DNA from: Streptomyces sp. Ru73
GTDB lineage: Bacteria > Actinomycetota > Actinomycetes > Streptomycetales > Streptomycetaceae
Assembly (NCBI RefSeq): GCF_002920575.1
Contig: NZ_PQSQ01000001.1
Coordinates: forward strand, 175,068 to 239,067
DNA length: 64,000 nt
Direction of reading: 5' to 3'
Of the stretch, positions 16,726 to 24,357 are shown piece after piece. The translations under genes and the position numbers were made by a program. Position 1 is the stretch's first letter, and the number at the start of each line of letters is the position of its first letter. The notes under the pieces were generated by a model that did not search any database, had not been told where the DNA came from, and saw only the letters and a list, made by a program, of their open reading frames with translations.

Positions 16726-17973
16726 ATGGAAGAGACAGTGCACACGACGCGTCCGGCGCACCCCCGGCCGGAACAGGAAGCGGTGCCGGAGAGGCCGACG
16801 CGGCGCGGCTGGGCGGCCGTCGGTGCGGTCGCCGCCGCCACCTTCACGGTCGTGACCTCCGAGATGCTGCCGGTGGGGCTGCTGACCCCGATGGGCCGCT
16901 CGCTGGGGGTGAGCGAGGGCGCGGCCGGGCTGGCCCTGACGGTCACCGGGCTCGTCGCGGCGGCGTCCGCGCCGCTCCTGACGCCGCTACTGGGACGCCG
17001 GGACCGCCGGGCCGTCCTGTGCGCGCTGATGCTGTTGCTGACCGCCGGGAACCTGCTGGCCGCCTGGGCGCCGCACTTCGGGGTGCTGATGGCCGGGCGC
17101 GTGCTGGTCGGCGTGGGCATGGGCGGGGTGTGGACGGTGGCCGCTTCCCTCGCCGCGCGTCTGGTGCCCGGGAGGCCGGCGGGTGCCGCGACCTCACTGA
17201 TCTTCAGCGGCATCGCCGTGGCCTCCGTGCTCGGTGTGCCGGCCGGCACGTACCTCGGGGAAGCCGCGGGCTGGCGTACGGCGTTCATCGCGGTCGGAGC
17301 GCTGGGCGCCGCCGTCGCGGTGGCGCTTGCGGTACTGCTGCCGCGGCTGCCGGTGGCGCGGGCGGCCCGGCTGGGCGGGCTCTTCCGACTGGCGGGGGAG
17401 CGCACCGTACGCATCGGACTGCTGGCCATCGCGCTGCTCGTCACCGGGCACTTCACCGCGTACACGTACGTGCGTCCGGTCCTGGAGGACGTCTCCGGCG
17501 CCGGTCCCGGGCTGATCGGTGCGCTGCTGCTGGCCTACGGGATCGCGGGCGTCGTGGGGAACTTCGCCGGTGCGGCCGGCGCGGCACGCTCGCCGCGCCG
17601 CGCGCTGCTGGTCATCAGCGCGGTGCTCGCCGCTGCCGTGCTGCTGGTGCCCGAGCTGGGCGGCTCGCCGCCGGCCGGCGGGGCGCTGCTGGTGGTGTGG
17701 GGGCTGGCCTACGGGGGCGTCTCGGTGGCGGCGCAGACCTGGTTGCAGGCCGCCGTCCCCCATGCGCGGGAGGCGGCCGCCGCCCTCTTCGTCGGCGTGT
17801 TCAACGCCTCGATCGCTCTGGGCGCGGCGGTGGGCGGGCGCGTCGCGGACGGTGCGGGCCTTGCGGCGGTGCTGTGGACCGGCGGCGCGCTGGCGGCCGG
17901 GGCCCTGGTCGTGGTGGCGGTGGCGCGGTCCGAGCCGGAAGCCGGTGCCGCGGGGGAGGCGGACGAAGGGTGA
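16726..17973 (+). CDS. MFS transporter, drug/metabolite efflux type
   Basis: A 415-aa major facilitator with 12 predicted hydrophobic segments and an Arg/Pro-rich cytoplasmic N-terminus. Helix 1 carries TVVTSEMLPVGLLTP, the signature of AraJ/NepI/YdhP-type drug:H+ antiporters, and the loop 2-3 motif appears as LLGRRDRRAVL. The start is the ATG at 16726 behind GAAGG. Its divergent LysR partner suggests induction by the exported compound. The substrate is unknown. Confidence 0.85.
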   Translation: MEETVHTTRPAHPRPEQEAVPERPTRRGWAAVGAVAAATFTVVTSEMLPVGLLTPMGRSLGVSEGAAGLALTVTGLVAAASAPLLTPLLGRRDRRAVLCALMLLLTAGNLLAAWAPHFGVLMAGRVLVGVGMGGVWTVAASLAARLVPGRPAGAATSLIFSGIAVASVLGVPAGTYLGEAAGWRTAFIAVGALGAAVAVALAVLLPRLPVARAARLGGLFRLAGERTVRIGLLAIALLVTGHFTAYTYVRPVLEDVSGAGPGLIGALLLAYGIAGVVGNFAGAAGAARSPRRALLVISAVLAAAVLLVPELGGSPPAGGALLVVWGLAYGGVSVAAQTWLQAAVPHAREAAAALFVGVFNASIALGAAVGGRVADGAGLAAVLWTGGALAAGALVVVAVARSEPEAGAAGEADEG

Positions 17974-18090
17974 ACACCGTCACCGGGGCCGCTCGCTCCC
18001 CTCGGGTGCGGCCTCGGTCGATGGCCCCGGGGCCGCACCCGAAGGCACAGCGTGCCCCAGAGACGGGGCGTACGCCAGGAGGCGGGCCCC

Positions 18091-18144
18091 GGAGGCACGC
18101 TGCCTCCCGGAGCCACGCCGCCTCCCGGAGGCACGCCGCGCCCC
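18091..18144. repeat. 18-bp tandem repeat, three copies
   Basis: Units GGAGGCACGCTGCCTCCC (18091), GGAGCCACGCCGCCTCCC (18109) and a third diverged copy (18127) lie in the 199-bp gap between the convergent MFS and fadD19-like genes. Each unit is itself partly palindromic, so the array could also fold as stacked hairpins and help terminate transcription. Confidence 0.6.
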
Positions 18145-18172
18145 CGGAGAGGCGGGCGCGCCCCGGAGCGGA

Positions 18173-19792
18173 TCAGCCTTCCGCAGCCACCCGTTTCGCC
18201 CAGCGGTAGTCCGCCTTGCCGCTGGGCGAGCGCTGGATGCGGTCGGTGAGCACGACCGTGCGGGGGATCTTGTAGCCGGCGAGGCGGGTGCGGCAGTGGG
18301 CCTGGACGGTGGCCAGGTCCACAGGGCCCGCACCCGGCCGCAGTTGCAGCACCGCCGCGACCCGGTTGCCCCAGCGGTCGTCCGGCACCCCCGCGACCAG
18401 CGCGTCGTACACGTCCGGATGGGCCTTGAGCGCCTGCTCGACCTCCTCCGGGTAGATCTTCTCGCCGCCGGAGTTGATGCACTGCGAGCCGCGCCCGAGG
18501 ACCGTGACCACGCCGTCCTCGTCGACCGTCGCCATGTCGCCCAGCAGGACCCAGCGCTCGCCGTCCGCCTCGAAGAACGTCTCGGCGGTCTTGGCCGGGT
18601 CGTTGTAGTAGCCCAGCGGTACGTGGCCGCGCTGCGCCAGCCGGCCCGGCTCACCGGGCGGCACGGGCGCGTGCGTCACCGGGTCGACCACCGCGGTACG
18701 CCCGTTGACGTGCAGCCGGAAGCCGGTGTCCGGGCCCGCGTCGGCGGTCGCCGTGCCGTTGAAGCCGGACTCCGAGGAGCCGAAGTTGTTCAGCAGCATC
18801 GCCTGCGGGAGCAGGGCGGTGAACTGGGCGCGTACGGTCTCGGAGAGGATCGCGCCGGAGCTGGAGACGGCGAAGAGGGAGGAGCAGTCGGTGCCCTTGA
18901 GCGGGCCGCCGAGCGCGTCCGTCAGCGGGCGCAGCATGGCGTCGCCGACGAGGGAGACGCTGGTGACCCGTTCGCGTTCGATCGTCCGCAGTACTTCTTC
19001 GGGCACGAACTTCCGGTGCAGGACCACCTTCTGTCCGAAGTGGAAGCCGATGAGGGCGGTGAGCGTGGAGGTGCCGTGCATGAGCGGGGGAGTGGGGAAG
19101 AAGACCAGCCCCTCACCGCTCGCCGCGGCCCGTTCGGCCAGCTCCTCGGGGCGGGTGACCGGCTCGCCGGTGGGCGCGCCGCCGCCCGTCCCCGAGAAGA
19201 ACAGGTCCTCGTGGCGCCAGACCACGCCCTTGGGCATGCCGGTGGTGCCGCCCGTGTAGATGATGATGCGGTCGTCGGCGCTGCGCGGGCCGAAGCCGCG
19301 GCCGGGGGAGCCCGCGGCCTCCGCCTCCGTGAACGGCACTACGGGGAGCGCGGGTTCGCGGGCCTCCGGGGGCGGCGTGCCGACGCGTACGAGGTGGCGC
19401 AGGCGCGGCGCTTCGGGTGCGGCGGCGGCCACCCGGCCGGTGAACTCCGCGTCGAAGACCAGGGCCGCCAGGTCCGCGTCGCGGTAGAGGTAGGCCAGCT
19501 CCTCCGCGACGTAGCGGTAGTTGACGTTGACGGGCACGGCGCGGATCTTCAGGCAGGCGTACAGCGTCTGGAGGTACTCGACGCCGTTGTAGAGGTGCAG
19601 GCCGACGTGGTCGCCGGGGCGTATCCCGGAGTCCTTCAGGTGGTGCGCGAGACGGTTGGCCGCGCGGTCCAGCTCCGCGTAGCCGAGGCGGCGTTCGGCG
19701 CCGCTTCCTGGATGGTCGACGTACACCAGCGCCTCGCGGTCCGGCACCGCGTCGACGATCGACTCGAAGAGGTCGGCAAGGTTGTACTCCAC
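18173..19792 (-). CDS. FadD19-like steroid/acyl-CoA ligase
   Basis: A 539-aa AMP-forming acyl-CoA synthetase. Key blocks are PVNVNYRYVAEEL, YTGGTTGMPKGVVWRHED (P-loop, about 195-212), LLNNFGSSESGFNGT, VLGRGSQCINSGGEKIYPEEVE and the C-terminal SPSGKADYRWAK. These blocks match the mycobacterial FadD19 pattern I know (YTGGTTG-PKGVMWRHED, INSGGEKVYPEEVEAALKGHPDVFDALV, SPAGKPDYRWAK), the ligase that activates C26/C24 steroid side chains. The start is a GTG at 19792 with AGGAGGA just upstream. It is divergent from an EchA19-like gene, as fadD19 and echA19 are in M. tuberculosis. Steroid specificity is inferred from similarity and gene order. Confidence 0.85.
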   Translation of the reverse strand: MEYNLADLFESIVDAVPDREALVYVDHPGSGAERRLGYAELDRAANRLAHHLKDSGIRPGDHVGLHLYNGVEYLQTLYACLKIRAVPVNVNYRYVAEELAYLYRDADLAALVFDAEFTGRVAAAAPEAPRLRHLVRVGTPPPEAREPALPVVPFTEAEAAGSPGRGFGPRSADDRIIIYTGGTTGMPKGVVWRHEDLFFSGTGGGAPTGEPVTRPEELAERAAASGEGLVFFPTPPLMHGTSTLTALIGFHFGQKVVLHRKFVPEEVLRTIERERVTSVSLVGDAMLRPLTDALGGPLKGTDCSSLFAVSSSGAILSETVRAQFTALLPQAMLLNNFGSSESGFNGTATADAGPDTGFRLHVNGRTAVVDPVTHAPVPPGEPGRLAQRGHVPLGYYNDPAKTAETFFEADGERWVLLGDMATVDEDGVVTVLGRGSQCINSGGEKIYPEEVEQALKAHPDVYDALVAGVPDDRWGNRVAAVLQLRPGAGPVDLATVQAHCRTRLAGYKIPRTVVLTDRIQRSPSGKADYRWAKRVAAEG

Positions 19793-19875
19793 GTCTCCTC
19801 CTGATCGCGCGGGCCGCTGGTCCGGCGCTCATTAGAGCTTCCGGGGCGGCAAGGGGGAAGAGCCGAGGCCAATAA

Positions 19876-19892
19876 ATCTGACTGAGTGTCAG
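19876..19892. promoter_or_regulatory. Palindromic operator candidate, copy 2 (CTGAC-N5-GTCAG)
   Basis: ATCTGAC-TGAGT-GTCAG, with 6-bp arms when the flanking T and A are counted, lies between fadD19 and echA19 and is followed by AAAACCCTT. It matches the site at 8294-8310, including the flank. Placement 84-90 bp from both starts suits control of both divergent transcripts. Confidence 0.6.
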
Positions 19893-19920
19893 AAAACCCT
19901 TGAAGTCGCCGTGCTGCTCC

Positions 19921-19934
19921 TGCAACCTGTTCTG
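19921..19934. promoter_or_regulatory. Imperfect KstR-type motif
   Basis: TGCAACCTGTTCTG matches TNNAACNNGTTNNA at seven of eight fixed positions (the last A is G). It lies 32 bp upstream of the echA19-like ATG. It is weak alone, but the perfect match upstream of the FadE26-like gene and the sterol-type gene order make it worth recording. Confidence 0.35.
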
Positions 19935-19966
19935 CATTCTTCACACGGGCAGGACGGGAGAACGGC

Positions 19967-20791
19967 ATGGGCGGCACACCCGGCGGCACCGGCACCGGCA
20001 CCGAACACCTCACCGTGGAACGCGTCGGCGCGACACTCGTACTCACCCTCGACCGCCCGGCGGCGAAGAACGCCCTCTCGCCACCGATGCTCGTCGGCCT
20101 GTACGACGGCTGGCTGGCCGCCGACGAGGACGACGAGATCCGGTCCGTCGTCCTCACCGGCGCGGGCGGCGTCTTCTGCGCCGGCATGGACCTCAAGGCG
20201 CTGGCCGGCGACGGCATGGCCGACAGCGCGTACCGCGACCGGATGAAGGCCGACCCCGACCTGCACTGGAAGGCCATGCTCCGGCACCACCGGCCGCGCA
20301 AGCCGGTGATCGCCGCCGTCGAGGGCCCCTGTGTGGCGGGCGGCACCGAGATCCTTCAGGGCACCGACATCCGCGTGGCAGGGGAGAGCGCGACCTTCGG
20401 CCTCTTCGAGGTGCGGCGGGGGCTGTTCCCCATAGGCGGCTCGACCGTCCGCCTCCAGCGCCAGATCCCGCGCACGCACGCCCTGGAGATGCTGCTCACC
20501 GGCCGCCCGTACACCGCGCACGAAGCGGAACGGACCGGCCTGATCGGCCACGTCGTGCCCGACGGCACGGCCCGCGCCAAGGCCCTGGAGATCGCCGAGC
20601 AGATCAACGCCTGCGGCCCGCTCGCCGTCGAGGCGGTCAAGGCCTCGGTGTACGACACGGCCGGGATGACCGAGGCCGACGGGCTCGCCCATGAACTCGC
20701 CGTCGGCTGGCCCGTCTTCGCCACCGCAGACGCCAAGGAAGGCACCAGGGCCTTCGCCGAGAAGCGTCCGCCCGTCTACCGGCGCACCTGA
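19967..20791 (+). CDS. Enoyl-CoA hydratase/isomerase (crotonase), EchA19-like
   Basis: A 274-aa crotonase-fold enzyme that would hydrate an enoyl-CoA. The oxyanion-hole and CoA-binding block is VFCAGMDLKALAG (about residues 68-80), and the second block is CVAGGTEILQGTDIRVAGESATFGLFEVRRGLFP (about 124-157), with Glu at the catalytic position within FEVRRG. It is the first gene of a tightly packed operon: the DUF35 gene starts 10 bp after its stop. Order and orientation match EchA19 next to FadD19 in mycobacterial sterol clusters. The ATG at 19967 follows GGACGGGAG. Confidence 0.85.
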   Translation: MGGTPGGTGTGTEHLTVERVGATLVLTLDRPAAKNALSPPMLVGLYDGWLAADEDDEIRSVVLTGAGGVFCAGMDLKALAGDGMADSAYRDRMKADPDLHWKAMLRHHRPRKPVIAAVEGPCVAGGTEILQGTDIRVAGESATFGLFEVRRGLFPIGGSTVRLQRQIPRTHALEMLLTGRPYTAHEAERTGLIGHVVPDGTARAKALEIAEQINACGPLAVEAVKASVYDTAGMTEADGLAHELAVGWPVFATADAKEGTRAFAEKRPPVYRRT

Positions 20792-20801
20792 GGAGCAGCC
20801 C

Positions 20802-21749
20802 GTGACCACCGACAGCCTCGCCGCCCCGCTCGTCGTCGCATTCCCCTTCACCCGCTCCCTCGGCCCGGTCCAGAGCGCCTTCCTCACCGGCCTCCGCGAA
20901 CGCACCGTCCTCGGCGTCCGCACCACCGCCGGCACGGTGCTGGTGCCGCCCGTCGAGTACGACCCGGTCACCGCCGACGAGCTGCGGGACCTCGTCCAGG
21001 TCGCGGAGACCGGCACCGTCACCACCTGGGCCTGGAACCCGCACCCCACCGGCAAGCACCCCCTCGCCCGGCCCTTCGCCTGGGTGCTGGTCCGGCTCGA
21101 CGGCACCGACAGCGCGCTGCTGCACGTCCTCGACGCCCCCTCGCCCGACGCCGTCAGCACCGGGATGCGGGTGCGCATCCGGTGGGCGGAGACGCGGACC
21201 GGCGCCATCACGGACATCGCCTGCTTCGAGCCGTACGAGGGAGCGGCCGGACCCGCGCCCCGGGACCACGCCGGTGACTTCGCCGACGCCGTCTCCGTCG
21301 TCACCCTCCCGGCCCGCCTCGACTACACCTACAGCCCCGGCCGCGCCCAGACCGCGTACCTCAAGGCCCTCGCCGAGCGGCGCACCGTGGGCGAGCGCTG
21401 CCCCGAGTGCGCCAAGGTGTACGTACCGCCCCGCGGCGCCTGCCCCACCTGCGGCGTCCCCACCGGCGAACGCGTCGAGGTCGGCCCGAAGGGCACCGTC
21501 ACCACCTTCTGCATCGTCAACATCAAGGCCAAGGGTCTGGACATCGACGTGCCCTACGTCTACGGCCACATCGCCCTCGACGGCGCGGGGCTCGCCCTCC
21601 ACGGCCGCATCGCCGGCATCCCGTACGACCAGGTCCGGATGGGCATGCGGGTCGAGCCGGTCTGGAAGGAAGGGCAGCGCTGGCCCGACCACTACCGGCC
21701 AACGGGCGAACCGGACGCCGACTACGACACGTACAAGGAGCTGGTGTGA
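20802..21749 (+). CDS. Two-domain DUF35 (OB-fold, zinc-ribbon) acyl-CoA-binding protein
   Basis: A 315-aa protein with two DUF35 modules. The first (about residues 1-150) keeps the OB-fold (TGTVTTWAW) but has no ribbon cysteines. The second (about 165-300) has a full rubredoxin-like zinc ribbon, CPEC-X10-CPTC at Cys200, 203, 214 and 217, followed by GPKGTVTTFCIVN. DUF35 proteins bind CoA thioesters and partner with Ltp-type thiolases or aldolases, as ChsH2 does with Ltp2. This gene is Rv3521-like by order and domain plan. The GTG at 20802 is 10 bp after the crotonase stop behind GAGGAGC. Its stop overlaps the next start by one base. Confidence 0.82.
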   Translation: MTTDSLAAPLVVAFPFTRSLGPVQSAFLTGLRERTVLGVRTTAGTVLVPPVEYDPVTADELRDLVQVAETGTVTTWAWNPHPTGKHPLARPFAWVLVRLDGTDSALLHVLDAPSPDAVSTGMRVRIRWAETRTGAITDIACFEPYEGAAGPAPRDHAGDFADAVSVVTLPARLDYTYSPGRAQTAYLKALAERRTVGERCPECAKVYVPPRGACPTCGVPTGERVEVGPKGTVTTFCIVNIKAKGLDIDVPYVYGHIALDGAGLALHGRIAGIPYDQVRMGMRVEPVWKEGQRWPDHYRPTGEPDADYDTYKELV

Positions 21750-22789
21750 TGCGGGACGTGGCGATCGTCGCGTTCGGACAGTCCGACCACGTACCGGACA
21801 GCACCGAGGTCTCCGAGGTGGAGATGCTGATGCCGGTGCTGAAGGACGTCCTCGGCGCGGTCTCCCTGAAGACCGGCGACCTCGGCTTCGTCTGCTCAGG
21901 GTCCTGCGACTACCTCGCCGGGCGGGCCTTCTCGTTCACCATGGCGCTGGACGGCGTCGGCGCCTGGCCACCGGTCGCCGAGTCGCACGTCGAGATGGAC
22001 GGCGCCTGGGCGCTGTACGAGGCGTGGGTGAAGCTGCTGACCGGCGAGGCCGACACCGCCCTCGTCTACTCCTACGGCAAGTCCTCGCCCGGCGACCTCC
22101 GTGAGGTGCTGACACGCCAACTCGACCCGTACTACCTGGCGCCGCTCTGGCCCGACCCCGTGGCGCTCGCCGCACTCCAGGCACAGGCCCTGTTCGACAC
22201 CGGCGCCGCCGACGAGCACGCCCTGGCCGGGGTCGCCGCGCGCAGCCGTACGGATGCGGCCACCAACCCGCACGCCCAGCTGCGCGGCGACGTCCCCATG
22301 GGGGACCACGTCGTCGCCCCCCTGAGGCGCGGCGACTGCGCGCCCATCGGGGACGGCGCCGCAGCCGTCGTCCTGGCCGCCGGGGACACCGCACGAGAGC
22401 TGTGCGACCGGCCCGCCTGGATACGCGGCATCGACCACCGCATCGAGGCGCACGCACTCGGCGTGCGCGACCTCACCGACTCGCCCTCCACCCGGCTCGC
22501 CGCCGAACGCGCCGGGGCCTTCGACCGGCCCGTGGACACCGCCGAACTGCACGCCCCCTTCACCTCGCAGGAGATCGTGCTGCGCCGCGCCCTGCGGCTC
22601 ACCGACGACGTGGCCGTGAACCCCTCGGGCGGCGCCCTCGCCGCCAACCCGATGATGGCCGCGGGGCTGATCCGGCTCGGCGAGGCGGCGGCCCGCATCC
22701 AGCGCGGTGAGTCCCGACGCGCCCTCGCACACGCCACCTCCGGCCCGTGCCTGCAGCAGAACCTGGTCGCCGTCCTGGAAGGGGAGTGA
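21749..22789 (+). CDS. Thiolase-fold lipid-transfer protein, Ltp4-like
   Basis: A 346-aa SCP2-thiolase-like protein. It shows the thiolase fold ends: N-terminal VAIVAFGQSDH and C-terminal VNPSGGALAANPMMAAGLIRLGEAA. At the place where thiolases carry the acyl-accepting cysteine (about residues 80-87) the sequence is SHVEMDGAWAL with no cysteine; Cys49 and Cys53 lie elsewhere. It is therefore unlikely to be an ordinary thiolase and may be an aldolase subunit or a structural partner, as for Ltp2-type enzymes. ATG overlaps the DUF35 stop (TGATG), so translation is coupled and a complex is likely. Confidence 0.78.
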   Translation: MRDVAIVAFGQSDHVPDSTEVSEVEMLMPVLKDVLGAVSLKTGDLGFVCSGSCDYLAGRAFSFTMALDGVGAWPPVAESHVEMDGAWALYEAWVKLLTGEADTALVYSYGKSSPGDLREVLTRQLDPYYLAPLWPDPVALAALQAQALFDTGAADEHALAGVAARSRTDAATNPHAQLRGDVPMGDHVVAPLRRGDCAPIGDGAAAVVLAAGDTARELCDRPAWIRGIDHRIEAHALGVRDLTDSPSTRLAAERAGAFDRPVDTAELHAPFTSQEIVLRRALRLTDDVAVNPSGGALAANPMMAAGLIRLGEAAARIQRGESRRALAHATSGPCLQQNLVAVLEGE

Positions 22790-22796
22790 GGCCGTC

Positions 22797-23963
22797 ATGA
22801 GCAAGGAGCCCGTGGCCGTCGTCGGCATCGGCCAGACCCGGCACGCCGCCGCACGCAAGGACGTCTCGCTCGCCGGACTCGTCCGCGAGGCCGCCCTGCG
22901 CGCCCTGAAGGACGCCGAGTTGACCTGGGCCGACATCGACGCCGTCGTGATCGGCAAGGCCCCCGACTTCTTCGAGGGCGTGATGATGCCGGAGCTGTAC
23001 CTCGCCGACGCGCTCGGCGCCGTCGGCAAACCCATGCTCCGAGTGCACACCGCGGGCTCCGTGGGCGGCTCCACCGCCCTGGTGGCCGCCAGCCTCGTCG
23101 CCGCACGCGTGCACGGCACCGTCCTCACCCTCGCCTTCGAGAAGCAGTCCGAGTCCAACGCGATGTGGGGCCTGTCCCTGCCCGTGCCCTTCCAGCAGCC
23201 CCTGCTGGCCGGCGCCGGCGGCTTCTTCGCGCCCCACGTGCGCGCCTACATGCGGCGCACCGGCGCGCCCGGCACCATCGGCTCCCTCGTCGCCTACAAG
23301 GACCGACGGAACGCGCTCAAGAACCCGTACGCGCACCTGCACGAGCACGACATCACGCTGGAGAAGGTCCAGGCGTCCCCGATGCTCTGGGACCCCGTCC
23401 GGTACTCCGAGACCTGCCCTTCTTCGGACGGCGCGTGCGCGATGGTCTTCACGGGACGGGCGGGCGCACACCGCGCGCCGCACCCGCCGGCCTGGGTGCA
23501 CGGCGGGGCGATGCGCAGCGAACCGACGCTCTTCGCGGGCAAGGACGCCGTCTCGCCGCGCGCCGGACGGGACTGCGCCGCCGACGTCTACCGGCAGGCC
23601 GGCATCACCGACCCGCGCCGCCAGATCGACGCGGTGGAGATGTACGTGCCGTTCAGCTGGTACGAGCCGATGTGGCTGGAGAACCTGGGCTTCGCGGAGG
23701 AGGGCGAGGGCTGGAAGCTCACCGAGTCCGGCGCGACGGAACTGGACGGTGACCTCCCGGTGAATCCTTCGGGCGGGGTCCTCTCCACCAATCCGATCGG
23801 CGCCTCGGGCATGCTCCGCTTCGCCGAAGCGGCACTCCAGGTGCGCGGCCGGGCCGGCGAGCACCAAGTGCCGGGCGCCCGGCGCGCGTTGGGGCACGCG
23901 TACGGCGGCGGCTCGCAGTTCTTCGCGATGTGGCTGGTCGGCGCCGCACCGCCCGCGAGCTGA
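22797..23963 (+). CDS. Thiolase-fold lipid-transfer protein, Ltp3-like
   Basis: A 388-aa SCP2-thiolase-like protein beginning 7 bp after the Ltp4-like gene. The substrate-binding blocks are present: VAVVGIGQTRHA, MLRVHTAGSVGGSTALVAA (about 80-98), EMYVPFSWYEP and VNPSGGVLSTNPIGASGMLRFAEA. At the nucleophile position, aligned on the following GSTAL, serine replaces the thiolase cysteine. This suggests a non-thiolytic reaction such as retro-aldol cleavage, with the DUF35 protein as partner. It closes the syntenic set fadD19 / echA19-DUF35-ltp4-ltp3. Confidence 0.8.
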   Translation: MSKEPVAVVGIGQTRHAAARKDVSLAGLVREAALRALKDAELTWADIDAVVIGKAPDFFEGVMMPELYLADALGAVGKPMLRVHTAGSVGGSTALVAASLVAARVHGTVLTLAFEKQSESNAMWGLSLPVPFQQPLLAGAGGFFAPHVRAYMRRTGAPGTIGSLVAYKDRRNALKNPYAHLHEHDITLEKVQASPMLWDPVRYSETCPSSDGACAMVFTGRAGAHRAPHPPAWVHGGAMRSEPTLFAGKDAVSPRAGRDCAADVYRQAGITDPRRQIDAVEMYVPFSWYEPMWLENLGFAEEGEGWKLTESGATELDGDLPVNPSGGVLSTNPIGASGMLRFAEAALQVRGRAGEHQVPGARRALGHAYGGGSQFFAMWLVGAAPPAS

Positions 23964-24074
23964 CCGATGCCGTACGGTACCGGGCCGCGCAGCCCGTCGC
24001 GGCCTGTCGGTCGCCGGGCGCGGTGGCTACGCTGGCCCGGACGGCGGACACCCCCTTGGGGAGGAGCGGAAAAC

Positions 24075-24317
24075 GTGGCCGAAAGCACCACCACCGAGCA
24101 GCGGACCACCGGCGAACAGCGGCCCGACCTCGATCTCACGCGGGCCCAGTGGCAGCCCAGCGGGCAGGCCGTGGGAGACGTCCAGATCGCCTTCGTCGAC
24201 GGCTTCATCGCGATGCGGGACCGCCGCAGTCCGGACGGCCCGGCCGTCGTCTTCTCGCCCGGCGAATGGCGCGGCTTCATGCTGCGCGCCCGGGACGGCG
24301 AGTTCGACCTGACGTGA
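24075..24317 (+). CDS. DUF397 domain protein
   Basis: An 80-aa protein. DUF397 features are WQPSG near residue 27, VQIAFVDGFIAMRDRRSPDGPAVVFSPGEW and a final FMLRARDGEFDL. Such small proteins are abundant in Streptomyces, usually next to an XRE regulator, in BldB/WhiJ-like developmental pairs. No XRE gene is adjacent here, so this is an orphan. The GTG at 24075 follows GAGGAGCGG. Confidence 0.82.
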   Translation: MAESTTTEQRTTGEQRPDLDLTRAQWQPSGQAVGDVQIAFVDGFIAMRDRRSPDGPAVVFSPGEWRGFMLRARDGEFDLT

Positions 24318-24323
24318 GGCCCG

Positions 24324-24348
24324 GGGGCCCCGGCGGCACCGGGGCCCC
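24324..24348. terminator. Bidirectional hairpin terminator
   Basis: GGGGCCCCGG (24324-24333) and CCGGGGCCCC (24339-24348) form a perfect 10-bp stem with a 5-base loop, in the 40-bp gap between the convergent DUF397 and terpene synthase genes. Confidence 0.75.
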
Positions 24349-24357
24349 GCGGCCGTC

